From positions 1,904,438 through 1,968,437 of the forward strand of contig OX638341.1 in the NCBI GenBank assembly GCA_951812965.1: 64,000 bases of DNA, in the 5' to 3' direction. Under the pieces are notes generated by a model that was not told where the DNA came from, ran no database searches, and was given only the letters and a program-made list of their open reading frames with translations. Made by a program: the position numbers and the translations under genes. Positions 1 through 8,796 of this stretch are shown piece after piece; position 1 is the first letter of the stretch; the number at the start of each line of letters is the position of its first letter. Source of the stretch: an uncultured Pseudohongiella sp. Its GTDB lineage: Bacteria > Pseudomonadota > Gammaproteobacteria > Pseudomonadales > Pseudohongiellaceae.

Positions 1-785
1 TTTCTGAGCATCCTGAAGGTTTCCGTGGCATGTCCCCCGCACAGCAGTTTCAGCAATTCGTCGAACAGCCGAGGGGAGGCGGCGGATTCGAGCAGATGGG
101 AAAGTTCCCGGATCGGCGCTTCGGTGTCGCTATCCATGGTGAATTCGAGCTTGGCGGCGAAGCGGATGGCGCGCAACATGCGAACCGGGTCTTCGCGATA
201 GCGTTCCCCGGCATCGCCGATCATGCGCAGGCGCCGCTCGCGCAGATCGCTCAGCCCGTCGTGGAAATCGAACAGCCGGAATCCGTCGGTCGAGTAATAA
301 AGCGCGTTGACGGTGAAGTCCCGGCGGTCGGCGTCTTCATTCATGTCGCCGTAGACATTGTCGATCAGGGTCATGCCGGCATGCGAGTGGGCGGAATCGA
401 GTTTCCGGGATTGTTCGCGGGACGGCGCATCCTTGAACCGGTTGCTTGCATCATGATGGCCGCGGAACGTAGTCACTTCGATGACTTCCCGGCCAAAGCG
501 GACATGGACGATTTTGAAACGGCGTCCGATGATGCGCGAACGGCGGAAAACCTGCCGCACGTCTTCGGGAAGCGCATCGGTGGCTATGTCGAAATCCTTC
601 GGATGCAGGCCAAGCAGCAGGTCGCGCACGCAACCGCCGACCAGAAATGCGGAGAAGCCCGCGTTCTGCAGTCCGTGGATTACGCGCAACGCGGCCGGGG
701 AGATGTCCTTGCGGGAAATGCCGTGTTCCGCTCGGGAAATGACCGCGGCATGTTCGATTCCCGGCAGCAAGTCGACTGAGTTCAC
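1..785 (-). CDS. pcnB: Poly(A) polymerase I, N-terminal part (runs off the window)
   Basis: PcnB adds 3' poly(A) tails to RNA and so promotes decay. The first 261 residues are visible. They contain the nucleotidyltransferase signature GGCVRDLLLG near residue 50 and the metal-binding DFD at residues 64-66, followed by the RRDFTVNAL and GERYREDPVRMLRA motifs of the class II tRNA-nucleotidyltransferase/PAP family. The GTG at 785 is chosen because an in-frame TAA lies three codons upstream (TAA ggg act acc GTG) and AAGGGA sits just ahead as a ribosome site. The C-terminal RNA-binding part is outside the window. The basic N-terminus and the position directly after cbrB favour PcnB over a CCA-adding enzyme. 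The gene is probably expressed with cbrAB or from a promoter in the short gap. Confidence 0.93.
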   Translation of the reverse strand, partial: MNSVDLLPGIEHAAVISRAEHGISRKDISPAALRVIHGLQNAGFSAFLVGGCVRDLLLGLHPKDFDIATDALPEDVRQVFRRSRIIGRRFKIVHVRFGREVIEVTTFRGHHDASNRFKDAPSREQSRKLDSAHSHAGMTLIDNVYGDMNEDADRRDFTVNALYYSTDGFRLFDFHDGLSDLRERRLRMIGDAGERYREDPVRMLRAIRFAAKLEFTMDSDTEAPIRELSHLLESAASPRLFDELLKLLCGGHATETFRMLR

Positions 786-837
786 GGTAGTCCCTTATCG
801 AATCCGGAAGGCGGAGTCAGTGCGGAATGGTCGAAAC

Positions 838-855
838 GTCCGCCTTCAGGCGGAC
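838..855 (-). terminator. Hairpin overlapping the cbrB stop codon
   Basis: A perfect 8-bp stem (GTCCGCCT / AGGCGGAC) with a 2-nt loop covers the TGA of cbrB. On the minus strand it is followed only by GTTTCG, so the U-tract is poor. It may be a weak terminator or an RNA processing or attenuation site between cbrB and pcnB. Confidence 0.35.
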
Positions 856-2204
856 TGTTTCTTCTTTCGTGGAATGCCGTAGCGCTGGCGGCGCTCCCAC
901 AGGCATTTGCGGCTGATGCCGAGTCTTTTCGCCAGTTCGGTTTCGGTCATGGAATCCTGATGCTCCAGTACGAAATGCTGGAAATAGTTCTCCAGGGAAA
1001 GTTCCTGACCCGCCTCGGCCGTATTTCCGGCTTTTAACCAATCGGAGCCGCGTTCTTTTCGGGCTGATTTCTCCATGGCCAGGAAGTCCTCGCCGATCGT
1101 GTCTCCTTCGGCAAGCACAACCGCGCGCTCGATGGCGTTTTCGAGTTCGCGTACATTTCCGGGCCAGTGGTAAGAGGTGATGGCGCGTTCGGCGCCCTTG
1201 CTGAAATGCATGGTTGGCGACTTGAGCCGATTGCAGGTGTCGCGCAGGATCGCCCCCGCCAATTCGAGGATGTCTTCGCCGCGCTCGCGCAAGGGCGGCA
1301 TCTGCAAGCGCATGACGTTGATCCGGTAATACAGGTCTTCACGGAATCTGCGCTCGGCCACGAGTTGCTTCAGATCGCGCTGGCTGGCGGCGATCAGCCG
1401 CATATTGATCCTGCGTGACTCGACCGCGCCGATCTTGCGGATTTCGCCGTCCTGCAGCACTCGCACCAGGCGACCTTGCGCCGTTAACGGTAACTCGCCG
1501 ATTTCATCGAGGAACAAAGTGCCGCCATCGGCGGCTTCGACCAGTCCCGTTCGCGCTTCGTTAGCTCCGGCGAACGCGCCTTTCTCGTGACCGAACAGTT
1601 CCGCCTCGATCAGGTTTTCGGGGATCGCGGCGCAATTGACCGCGACGATGGGATGCTCCCGGCCGCTCAATTCGTGGATCGCCCGCGCTATCAGTTCCTT
1701 GCCGGTGCCCGACTCACCATTGATCAACACCGGCGAGCCGGCACCCGCCAACTTGTGCACGCGGCGGAACAATTCCCGCATTTCCGGGCAGCGTCCGATC
1801 ATGCCGGCGATGTTTTCGTGCTCGCTGCCGTCCCGCGGCGCTGCGTGGCAGTGCTCCTCGAATATCTTTTCAACAGCAGCGATCAGTTCGCCATGGTCAA
1901 AGGGCTTGGCGATATAGTCCACCGCGCCGAGTTTCATCGAATCGATGGCCGAGCGAATGCTGGAATAGCTGGTCATGATCAGCACCGGCGCCGAAGTGGC
2001 CTTGATCAGGTCGGTGCCGGGCGCGCCCGGCAGTTTGAGGTCGCTGATGATGACGTCGAATTTGTCGACGTCGTATCGATCCAGCGATTCCTGCACGGAA
2101 GCCGCTTCGCTGACGCGTAAGCTGTGCCTTTCGAGCAGACGCTTGAGCGTGCCGCGGATAACCGGCTCGTCCTCTACGACCAGAACTTGGCGTTCCGCGC
2201 CCAT
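846..2204 (-). CDS. cbrB: Sigma-54-dependent response regulator CbrB
   Basis: NtrC-family activator of 452 residues, the likely partner of the adjacent transporter-fused kinase CbrA; in pseudomonads this pair controls carbon/nitrogen source use. Domains in order: receiver (acidic E11/D12, phospho-acceptor D55, K100 in YIAKPFD); AAA+ (Walker A GESGTGKE 163-170, Walker B GGTLFLDEI around 228-236); and a C-terminal Fis-type helix-turn-helix ending in a basic KKKQSA tail. The sigma-54 contact loop reads GAFAGA (209-214) instead of the usual GAFTGA, so the Thr that touches sigma-54 is Ala. Position between cbrA and pcnB matches the Pseudomonas order, which separates it from other NtrC-like regulators. 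rpoN, needed for its action, is present at 34-35.5 kb. Confidence 0.9.
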   Translation of the reverse strand: MGAERQVLVVEDEPVIRGTLKRLLERHSLRVSEAASVQESLDRYDVDKFDVIISDLKLPGAPGTDLIKATSAPVLIMTSYSSIRSAIDSMKLGAVDYIAKPFDHGELIAAVEKIFEEHCHAAPRDGSEHENIAGMIGRCPEMRELFRRVHKLAGAGSPVLINGESGTGKELIARAIHELSGREHPIVAVNCAAIPENLIEAELFGHEKGAFAGANEARTGLVEAADGGTLFLDEIGELPLTAQGRLVRVLQDGEIRKIGAVESRRINMRLIAASQRDLKQLVAERRFREDLYYRINVMRLQMPPLRERGEDILELAGAILRDTCNRLKSPTMHFSKGAERAITSYHWPGNVRELENAIERAVVLAEGDTIGEDFLAMEKSARKERGSDWLKAGNTAEAGQELSLENYFQHFVLEHQDSMTETELAKRLGISRKCLWERRQRYGIPRKKKQSA

Positions 2205-2216
2205 GTCAGGTTCTCG

Positions 2217-5129
2217 CTATGGCTTGTGGCGGGGGAATTGCAAAACGACTCGGGCGCCGCAGCCCTGGACCCGATCAACAGGGCTGATTATATCAATATC
2301 GCCGTTGAAGTCCTCAACTGTGCCATATACGAGCGAAAGACCAAGCCCGGTGCCCGCCCCCGACTCCTTGGTAGTGAAGAAAGGTTCGAAAATACGGTCC
2401 CTGATTGCAGGCGAGATACCGGATCCCTCATCTTCCACGGCAATCTCGACGCCTCCGTCGACTGCGCTGCAACTTACGCGGACCAGGGCGCCGGGCCGGC
2501 TGGCGTCGCGGGCATTGCCGACCAGGTTGATCAGGACCTGCAACAGGCGCTGGGAATCGCCGGCAATGACCGCCTCGCGGTCTCCTTCGAGAACGAGGTC
2601 GATCTCTCTGGCTTTGCGGTCGAGCGAAATAAGGGTTGCCGCCTCTTCCATGCAGGCAAAGACATTTACCGGCTCCATTTGCGCCGTGGTCTGTCGTTCC
2701 CCGAAATGCGCGAAGTTCATCAGCGATTGCAGAATGCGCGAAGTACGGTCGGTTTGTTCCAGGATCTGATTTGACAGGTTGCGCAATTCCTCGTCTTCTT
2801 CGTACTCGTCGCGAATGGTCTGCGCCAGGCAGGCGATACCGGTCACCGGATTGCCGATTTCATGGGCGACGCCGGCGGCCAGTTGGCCGATGGAAGCGAG
2901 CCTGGAACTATGCGCCAGACCGGCTTCAAGGATTTCCGTTTCAGTGATGTCCTCGATCAGGATGATCAATCCCTCGTGCGGCGAATCCGCCTCCACTGAC
3001 TTCTCGATCAGCGCCTTGTGCAAATTGACCGTACGCCTGTGGCCGCCGAATTCGAAGCGCGCCTTGTGAGCATGGTCGGCTTCGCCGGCGACGAAGTTTA
3101 TCAGCAGGTCGCGCCAGGGCTGATCGAGTTCGTCGATGCGCAGGCCGACGACCTCGCTATCGCGAATGCCGGTCAGTTCCTCCAGCGCCTGGTTCCACAT
3201 CACGATTTCCCGGTCCACGCTGACCGAACAAACGCCGAGCGGAAGTTCGAACAGCATCTGCCGATGATAGCGGCGCAGGTTGTCGAGTTCGGCCGCAAGC
3301 CCCGACAGATTGCTGCGATAGGACTCGATCCGGCTTTCGATCAAGGTTACGTCGGAGCGGCGCTGATCCGGCGCCATGCTGTAGGGCAGATAGCGGTCGA
3401 TCAGATTCTGGGACACGCTGGGCCCCATCAGTCCGGAAAGATTGGCTTCCAGACGCGCGCGCAACAGGCGCAGCGCGAACGGCCGCCGATCTTCGATATC
3501 GACTCCCGCGTCCTGTAAGGCCTGTTGCACTTCGCGGCCGGCCACTTTCTCGCCCAGCGGCTGGCTGAGGGATTCGATGAACTCCGCCGGTGATTTCGCC
3601 ACGAGCCCGCCGCGCGCGCCGTGTTTGACCGTATCCAGGGAGCAGATTTCCGCCGCGTGGCGTTCGGCGTTCGAGGTTTTGCTGAAAATCGACACGATGC
3701 CGAAAAGGATGGCGTTGATGATCAGGGAAAGCGCCGCCGCCTCGCGCCAGGCGACCGAGTCCAGCAACAGCGGTCCGGCTTCGAGAAACAGGGGCAGAAG
3801 TATGAACCAGAACCAGACCGCGGCGCCGCCGGCGAGTCCGGCCATGAATCCGCGCGCATTGCCTCTGCGCCAATAGAGAATCGCCAGGGTTCCCGGCAGA
3901 AATTGCAGGCAGGCGCCCAAGCCGAGCACGGTGATGAAATCGAGACCGATCTGCTTTTCCGGCAATATGTGGAACAGGAATCCCGCCCAGATCACCAGCG
4001 TGATCAACAAGCGCCGTCTGCGCAGCAGCCAACGGTAGATGTCGTCTTTGGCGGAAGGCTGTTGCAATGGCAGGATCAGATGATTCAGGCACATGTTGGA
4101 CAGCGCCAGTGTAATGACGATGATGAGACCGCTTGCCGCCGACAATCCGCCCAGGTAGGCAAGCAGACTGATCCAGGGTGTGTTCCAGGCATCGCCGATC
4201 ACTACGGGGAAATATTCCACGGGAACTTCGGCGCCGGCGAACGTCCCGGCCCAGAGGATAGGTAGCACCGGCAGGCTGATCAGCAGGAAGTACAGCGGCA
4301 GGCACCAGCTTGCGAAAGCCAGCGCTTTCAGGCTCCGGTTCTCGTTGAAAGTGGCGTAGAACATGTGCGGCATCGCAATCGCCGCGGCAAAGAAAAACAG
4401 CGCCAGAACATGAAAGGAACCGGCGAAGTCCACTGCGCGCAAGTCTTGCACCAGGTCGGGCCGGCCTTGCAGCCACTCCTGCATGGCGGCGGGGCCGCCG
4501 AAGCCCGCGCCGATGGCGAACGCGCCCACGGCGAGAAAGGCCACAAGTTTCACCAGGGATTCGAAGGCAATGGCCATGACCAGTCCGTTGTGACGGTTTC
4601 TGCCGGCGCGCTGCGAAGTGCCGAACAGGATCGAGAACAAGGTGATGATGACGCAGAAAACCACCGCGACGCCGACTCGCGAGGCTTCCGGGGAAAGAAT
4701 GCCCGCGGTGTCCGATACCGCGCGAATCTGCAAGGCAATGATCGGAGTGACCGCGGCCAGGGTCAGCAGGGTCACCAGGGTTCCCGCCCAGCGCGAGCGA
4801 TATCGGAATGCGATCAGGTCGGCCAGTGAACTGAGTTGATAGGTGCGGGTCAGTTGCCGGACCGGCCGTAACAGTAACGGCGAGAACATGAAGGCCAGCG
4901 AGATGCCGATATAGCCCGCCAGATAGCCGTAGCCGTGACGCATGGCGATGCCGACAGACGTGTAATAGGCCCAGACGCTGGCGAAAACACCTAGTGAAAG
5001 CGTGTATACCAGCGGATGCAGAACGATTCTTTCGGGAATCCAGTGGCGATCCGTGGCCCAGGCGATGCCGAACAGCAGCAACAGGTAGCCGGACCCGATC
5101 GCGGCCAGTGTGGCCAGATCAAAATTCAT
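2217..5129 (-). CDS. cbrA: Transporter-fused sensor histidine kinase CbrA
   Basis: 970-residue inner-membrane kinase. The first roughly 500 residues form a sodium/solute symporter (SLC5/PutP-like) module of a dozen or more hydrophobic helices. A linker resembling the STAC region follows, then a PAS domain (about 620-730, FELPLGVCSVSVDREIVMWN). The HisKA domain has the H-box VAHEIGNP with phospho-His near 756, and the HATPase has an N-box (LINLVGNARDAS, about 866-877), DEGSGIS and GTGLGL near 930. Length and architecture match Pseudomonas CbrA. It overlaps the small membrane ORF upstream by 11 nt, suggesting translational coupling, and cbrB starts 12 nt after its stop. Whether the transporter part moves histidine, as in P. 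putida, cannot be read from sequence. Confidence 0.92.
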   Translation of the reverse strand: MNFDLATLAAIGSGYLLLLFGIAWATDRHWIPERIVLHPLVYTLSLGVFASVWAYYTSVGIAMRHGYGYLAGYIGISLAFMFSPLLLRPVRQLTRTYQLSSLADLIAFRYRSRWAGTLVTLLTLAAVTPIIALQIRAVSDTAGILSPEASRVGVAVVFCVIITLFSILFGTSQRAGRNRHNGLVMAIAFESLVKLVAFLAVGAFAIGAGFGGPAAMQEWLQGRPDLVQDLRAVDFAGSFHVLALFFFAAAIAMPHMFYATFNENRSLKALAFASWCLPLYFLLISLPVLPILWAGTFAGAEVPVEYFPVVIGDAWNTPWISLLAYLGGLSAASGLIIVITLALSNMCLNHLILPLQQPSAKDDIYRWLLRRRRLLITLVIWAGFLFHILPEKQIGLDFITVLGLGACLQFLPGTLAILYWRRGNARGFMAGLAGGAAVWFWFILLPLFLEAGPLLLDSVAWREAAALSLIINAILFGIVSIFSKTSNAERHAAEICSLDTVKHGARGGLVAKSPAEFIESLSQPLGEKVAGREVQQALQDAGVDIEDRRPFALRLLRARLEANLSGLMGPSVSQNLIDRYLPYSMAPDQRRSDVTLIESRIESYRSNLSGLAAELDNLRRYHRQMLFELPLGVCSVSVDREIVMWNQALEELTGIRDSEVVGLRIDELDQPWRDLLINFVAGEADHAHKARFEFGGHRRTVNLHKALIEKSVEADSPHEGLIILIEDITETEILEAGLAHSSRLASIGQLAAGVAHEIGNPVTGIACLAQTIRDEYEEDEELRNLSNQILEQTDRTSRILQSLMNFAHFGERQTTAQMEPVNVFACMEEAATLISLDRKAREIDLVLEGDREAVIAGDSQRLLQVLINLVGNARDASRPGALVRVSCSAVDGGVEIAVEDEGSGISPAIRDRIFEPFFTTKESGAGTGLGLSLVYGTVEDFNGDIDIISPVDRVQGCGARVVLQFPRHKP

Positions 5130-5301
5130 CGCTGTCGCTTTCGCGGAGAGTCAGGGCCACGACCGCGATTGCGGCTAGCGCGGCCAGATGTGGCCGGTAC
5201 CAGGCGCCGCCGGCCTGGGTGATCCAGTCAATGCTGAGCAGGAAGACCAAGTACAGGAAGACGATCAGGATCAGCATGGAATGAGGGATATACACGCCCA
5301 A
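5119..5301 (-). CDS. Small membrane protein preceding cbrA
   Basis: 60-residue ORF with one or two hydrophobic helices (about residues 8-25 and 38-51) and an acidic C-terminal tail (ESDSDEF). It lies between gluQ and cbrA, and its end overlaps the cbrA start by 11 nt. Pseudomonads carry a comparable small ORF here (called cbrX in P. putida, from memory) whose translation is coupled to that of cbrA. The overlap here suggests the same arrangement. No catalytic motif is visible. It could act mainly as a leader that sets CbrA translation, or be a small accessory subunit. Confidence 0.7.
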   Translation of the reverse strand: MGVYIPHSMLILIVFLYLVFLLSIDWITQAGGAWYRPHLAALAAIAVVALTLRESDSDEF

Positions 5302-5316
5302 TTTACTCGTAACGGC

Positions 5317-6225
5317 TCACTCGTGGCGGCTGGCAGGTATGCCGCGCCAGGCCGGAATTCGCAGTATATCCCAATTGCCGGCGGCCCAATCGAGCAATTC
5401 CGCCGGCCCGGCAAGGTCCGTGGGCGGCGGGTGATTAAGGAAACACAATGCCCGGCGCAGCAGGGCGGCCGGCTGCCGGGTATCCACCGGCGCCGCGAAA
5501 TGCTGCTTGCTCAATTTCTGCCCCTGTTCATTGAGCAGCACTGGAAAATGGGCGTAGTGCGGCCGCGGGTAGCCGAGCAAGGATTGCAGATAGAGTTGGC
5601 GCGGGGTGGAGTCAAGCAGGTCGATTCCTCGCACTACCTGGTTGATGCTCTGGTACGCGTCGTCCGCCACGACCGCAAGCTGGTAGGCGAACAGGCCATC
5701 CCTGCGGCGCACGACGAAATCGCCGACATCGCTTTCGAGATTTTGTTCGTAGCGTCCCTGGATACGGTCTTCCATCCCCCACATTTCCGGAACGGTCCGC
5801 AGCCGCAAGGCGTAAGAGCCGGCCGGGTCCCCGGTGCGCGAGCGGCAGCTTCCGTCGTATACCGAGCCCATGGCGCGCACCTGCCGGCGGCTGCAAGTGC
5901 ATGGAAAGCAAAGGTTCCGGCTGAGCAGATCCTGCAATATCTCCTCGTAGGCGGAAAGGCGAGTGCTCTGGTATAGCACTTCGCCATCCCAGTACATACC
6001 AAGATCTTCCATCTGCCGCAGGATCGTGTCCGCCGCGCCGGGAGGCTCCCGGGGTGGGTCGAGGTCTTCCATTCGCAGCAGCCAGACGCCGCCGGCTGCC
6101 CGGGCGTCGAGAAAGCTGGCCAGGGCGGCGACCAGCGAGCCGAGATGCAGCGGACCGGTAGGAGAGGGAGCGAAGCGCCCGATATACCGGTCCGGCGGGT
6201 ACGATTCCGAATTCAGATGCCGAAT
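5317..6225 (-). CDS. gluQ: Glutamyl-Q tRNA(Asp) synthetase
   Basis: GluQ-RS is a class I glutamyl-tRNA synthetase-like enzyme that attaches glutamate to the queuosine of tRNA(Asp). Seen: [15 protein letters not shown] with the HIGH-type motif (about residues 17-31), the zinc site pattern CxC...Y...C in CTCSRR/YDGSCR, and a KMSKS-like GQKLSKQH. No anticodon-binding domain follows, as expected. In this frame there is no ATG, GTG or TTG between an upstream TGA and the HIGH motif. The next ATG (6072) would delete the active site. ATT at 6225 with AGGGA 6 nt upstream, or CTG at 6216, are the best start choices; ATT is used here, giving 302 residues, close to family length. It overlaps the dksA end by 13 nt. 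The dksA-gluQ pairing is typical of gammaproteobacteria. Confidence 0.85.
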   Translation of the reverse strand: MRHLNSESYPPDRYIGRFAPSPTGPLHLGSLVAALASFLDARAAGGVWLLRMEDLDPPREPPGAADTILRQMEDLGMYWDGEVLYQSTRLSAYEEILQDLLSRNLCFPCTCSRRQVRAMGSVYDGSCRSRTGDPAGSYALRLRTVPEMWGMEDRIQGRYEQNLESDVGDFVVRRRDGLFAYQLAVVADDAYQSINQVVRGIDLLDSTPRQLYLQSLLGYPRPHYAHFPVLLNEQGQKLSKQHFAAPVDTRQPAALLRRALCFLNHPPPTDLAGPAELLDWAAGNWDILRIPAWRGIPASRHE

Positions 6226-6662
6226 TGCTTTTCCCTGATCTCGTCGAGGGTCTTGCAGTCAACGCACTTGTTGGCAGTAGGCCGGGCTTCGAGCCGGCGA
6301 ATGCCTATTTCGATGCCGCAGGACTCGCAATAGCCGTAGTCGTCCTGGGCAATGGCTTCGATCGTATTGTCGATCTTCTTGATCAGCTTGCGTTCCCGGT
6401 CGCGCGTACGCAGTTCCAGGCTGAATTCCTCTTCCTGGGTCGCCCGATCGATCGGGTCCGGATAATTTGCCGCCTCATCCTGCATATGGTGCACCGTGCG
6501 GTCCACTTCCTGCATCAACTGTTCGCGCCAGTCCAGCAGAATGCCGCGAAAATGAGCGCGCTGCTTTTCGTTCATGTACTTCTCTCCGGACTTGGCCTGA
6601 TACGGAGTGAAGTTCTTCAGAACCGGTTGAGCTTCAAAGTTTCGACTTTCTGTCATGGTCAA
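6213..6662 (-). CDS. dksA: RNA polymerase-binding transcription factor DksA
   Basis: 149-residue DksA that binds the RNA polymerase secondary channel and mediates the stringent response with ppGpp. The coiled coil carries the tip motif DPIDRA followed by [13 protein letters not shown]. The C-terminal four-cysteine zinc finger reads CESCG...CVDC. Length matches the E. coli protein. The start at 6662 gives the usual N-terminal extension ahead of MNEKQRAHF. It is the first gene of a minus-strand run leading into gluQ, the small ORF, cbrA, cbrB and pcnB. Confidence 0.97.
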   Translation of the reverse strand: MTMTESRNFEAQPVLKNFTPYQAKSGEKYMNEKQRAHFRGILLDWREQLMQEVDRTVHHMQDEAANYPDPIDRATQEEEFSLELRTRDRERKLIKKIDNTIEAIAQDDYGYCESCGIEIGIRRLEARPTANKCVDCKTLDEIREKQFGI

Positions 6663-6824
6663 GCGCCTCTTACGTAACCTGCCCAGGCCCGCCCGGAAAG
6701 CGGAACTGTTCGACTCTGACGGGTGCTGATCTCGAAAACCTCCACTGGGGATGCTTCCCCGCCAAGAGAAGCAGCGAAAAGTACCAGAATCAAATTATCG
6801 ATGCCACAAGTTTGTGACTGTCTG

Positions 6825-6830
6825 TATAAT
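6825..6830 (+). promoter_or_regulatory. TATAAT -10 box upstream of the aminotransferase gene
   Basis: A consensus TATAAT lies 35 nt before the ATG at 6865. No good -35 hexamer is found at 16-18 nt spacing, so the assignment rests on the -10 box and position alone. Confidence 0.4.
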
Positions 6831-6864
6831 TCCCGTCGCTTTATTCACCATCAGGAGTTTAAGG

Positions 6865-8043
6865 ATGAACAGCCACATGACCGGACTTGCCAGTCCGGAT
6901 CGTCTGGATGGCGTTAACCCCTTTCGCGTCATGATCATGTTGCACCGTGCCGCCGAGCTGGAACGCCAGGGGCGGAAAATCGTGCACATGGGGGCGGGCG
7001 AGCCCGATTTCGTTACCGCGCGGCCGATACGCGATGCGGCCAAGCGTGCGCTGGATGCGGGTCTGACCCAATACACCCAGGCGGCGGGAATACCCGAACT
7101 GCGCGACGCGCTGGTGCAGCATTACCGAGACCGGTATGGCCTCGACCTGCCGCGCGAACGCATATTGATCACCCTCGGCGCCAGCGGTGGATTGGCAATT
7201 CTGTCCAATCTGCTGTTGCGTCCGGGCGCCGGAGTGCTGCTGACCGATCCATCGTATCCCTGTTACCGCAATCTCGTGCGTCTGGCCTGCGCAGAACCGC
7301 AGTTGATGACTATCGGTGTGGAAGACGATTTCCAGCCTACGGTCGATCTGCTGCAGAGGCATTACCGCGACCATACCGCGGGACTGTGGCTGGCTTCGCC
7401 CGGCAACCCCACGGGCGCGGTCATTGCACGCGAACAATTGCGCTGCATCAGTGACTGGGCGGACTCTGCCGGCCTGCACCTGCTGCTCGATGAGACTTAT
7501 CACGGACTGCACTATGTCGATGACATGCCAAGCATCCTCGAAATCAATCCGAATGCCTATGTCGTCAACAGCTTCTCGAAGTACTTCGGCATGACCGGCT
7601 GGCGCCTCGGCTGGATCGTCGTGCCTGAAGACAAGGTGGAACTCGCCAATATCCTGGCGCAGAACCTGTTCATTTCGCCCTCCGGATTCGTCCAGCACGC
7701 GGCGCTGGCCGCGTTTACGCCGGCAGCGCGGGAAATCTTCGAACAGCGCCGGGCTGCTTTTCGCGAACGCCGCGACTTTCTCGCAGCCGAGTTGAGCGAT
7801 ATGGGAATGCTGCTGCCGCGGGAGATACAAGGCGCTTTCTATGCCTATGCGAATATCTCGGCCTTCAGCCGCGACAGCGAATCGTTCTGCCACGAGTTGC
7901 TCGAGGAGCATGGAGTTGCGACCACTCCGGGAACGGATTTCGGCGAAGGCAACGGCAATGAGTACGTGCGCATGGCTTTTACCACCGGCATGGAAGACTT
8001 GCGGCTGGGGGTCGATCGTCTGCGCCGAGCCCTGAATCGTTGA
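6865..8043 (+). CDS. Class I/II pyridoxal-phosphate aminotransferase (AspC-like)
   Basis: 392-residue fold-type I aminotransferase. Visible motifs are GAGEPDF near the N-terminus, SPGNPTG for cofactor phosphate/substrate, LLDETYHGL containing the Asp that holds the pyridine nitrogen, the PLP lysine in SFSKYFGMTGWRLGW, and a C-terminal EYVRMAF arginine region. An in-frame ORF extends further upstream, but ATG 6865 is chosen because AGGAG ends 7 nt before it. The substrate cannot be set from sequence; members of this branch act on aspartate, alanine or aromatic amino acids. It overlaps sfsA, so the two are probably co-translated. Confidence 0.88.
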   Translation: MNSHMTGLASPDRLDGVNPFRVMIMLHRAAELERQGRKIVHMGAGEPDFVTARPIRDAAKRALDAGLTQYTQAAGIPELRDALVQHYRDRYGLDLPRERILITLGASGGLAILSNLLLRPGAGVLLTDPSYPCYRNLVRLACAEPQLMTIGVEDDFQPTVDLLQRHYRDHTAGLWLASPGNPTGAVIAREQLRCISDWADSAGLHLLLDETYHGLHYVDDMPSILEINPNAYVVNSFSKYFGMTGWRLGWIVVPEDKVELANILAQNLFISPSGFVQHAALAAFTPAAREIFEQRRAAFRERRDFLAAELSDMGMLLPREIQGAFYAYANISAFSRDSESFCHELLEEHGVATTPGTDFGEGNGNEYVRMAFTTGMEDLRLGVDRLRRALNR

Positions 8044-8747
8044 ACTACCCGGGCGCTCTGAGCGAGGCCAGACTGATCCGGCGTTACAAGCGCTTTCTGG
8101 CCGATGTGCGCACACCGGATGGCGGCGTCCTGACGATACATTGCCCCAATACCGGCTCCATGCTCAATTGCCGCGAGCCGGAAAGCCGCGTGTGGTATAC
8201 GACTTCCGCCGATGTCAGGCGCAAATACCCCCAGACCTGGCAGATCGTCGAAGTCGGCCGCCACCTGGTGGGAATCAATACCGGCATGGCCAATCCGCTC
8301 GTGGGCGAAGCCATCGAATCGGGTCTTGTGGAGAGCCTGGCCGGGTTCACCGCGGTGCGCCGCGAAGCGGCTTACGAGTCCGGCGGCGGCCGCGCGGATT
8401 TTCTTGTCAGTCTGTCCGGCGAACAATGCTACGTCGAGGTGAAGAATGTCAGCCTCGCCGATGCCGACGGAACCGGCCTGTTTCCCGATGCGGTAACCGA
8501 GCGGGGACAGCGCCATTTGCGGGAGTTGACGGCCTTGCGCCGTTCGGGTGTGCGCGCCATGGTGATTTTCTGCGTGGCGCATGACGGCGTGAAGTGCGTG
8601 CGGCCGGCGGACGCGATCGATCCGCGTTTCGGAGAACTGCTGCGCGAAGCCGCCCTGGAAGGAGTCGAACTGCTCGCCTATGGGGCGACGTACGACATCG
8701 CAGAAGCGTCAGTCGTGCTCGACCGGCAAGTGCCGGTGCTGATTTGA
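8040..8747 (+). CDS. sfsA: SfsA, sugar fermentation stimulation protein family
   Basis: 235 residues. The N-terminus carries RYKRFLADV and HCPNTGSM, and VWYTTS, GRADFLVS and CYVEVKNVSL follow, all typical of SfsA. E. coli SfsA was named for effects on maltose metabolism genes and binds DNA non-specifically; the VEVK segment suggests a nuclease-like fold. Start is TTG at 8040, whose last two bases form the stop codon of the upstream aminotransferase (TTGA overlap). This implies translational coupling and gives the expected N-terminus. Transcription probably ends at the hairpin 18 nt downstream. Confidence 0.93.
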   Translation: MNYPGALSEARLIRRYKRFLADVRTPDGGVLTIHCPNTGSMLNCREPESRVWYTTSADVRRKYPQTWQIVEVGRHLVGINTGMANPLVGEAIESGLVESLAGFTAVRREAAYESGGGRADFLVSLSGEQCYVEVKNVSLADADGTGLFPDAVTERGQRHLRELTALRRSGVRAMVIFCVAHDGVKCVRPADAIDPRFGELLREAALEGVELLAYGATYDIAEASVVLDRQVPVLI

Positions 8748-8764
8748 CGGACTGGGTCTTCTCT

Positions 8765-8790
8765 GAACAATTCCATCCATGGAATTGTTC
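8765..8790. terminator. Perfect hairpin after sfsA
   Basis: 12-bp arms GAACAATTCCAT and ATGGAATTGTTC flank a CC loop, giving the core CCATCCATGG. It lies between convergent sfsA and the Rieske gene and may act as a bidirectional terminator. Its core matches a recurring loop motif in other hairpins of the window. Confidence 0.5.
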
Positions 8791-8796
8791 ATTAAC

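Noticed and set aside
30..779. 249-codon plus-strand frame at the window start
   Set aside because: The opposite strand encodes PcnB with all catalytic motifs, so this is a shadow.
5612..6262. 216-codon frame overlapping gluQ and dksA
   Set aside because: It is in another frame from the GluQ motifs and has Arg/Ser/Ala-rich, non-conserved sequence.
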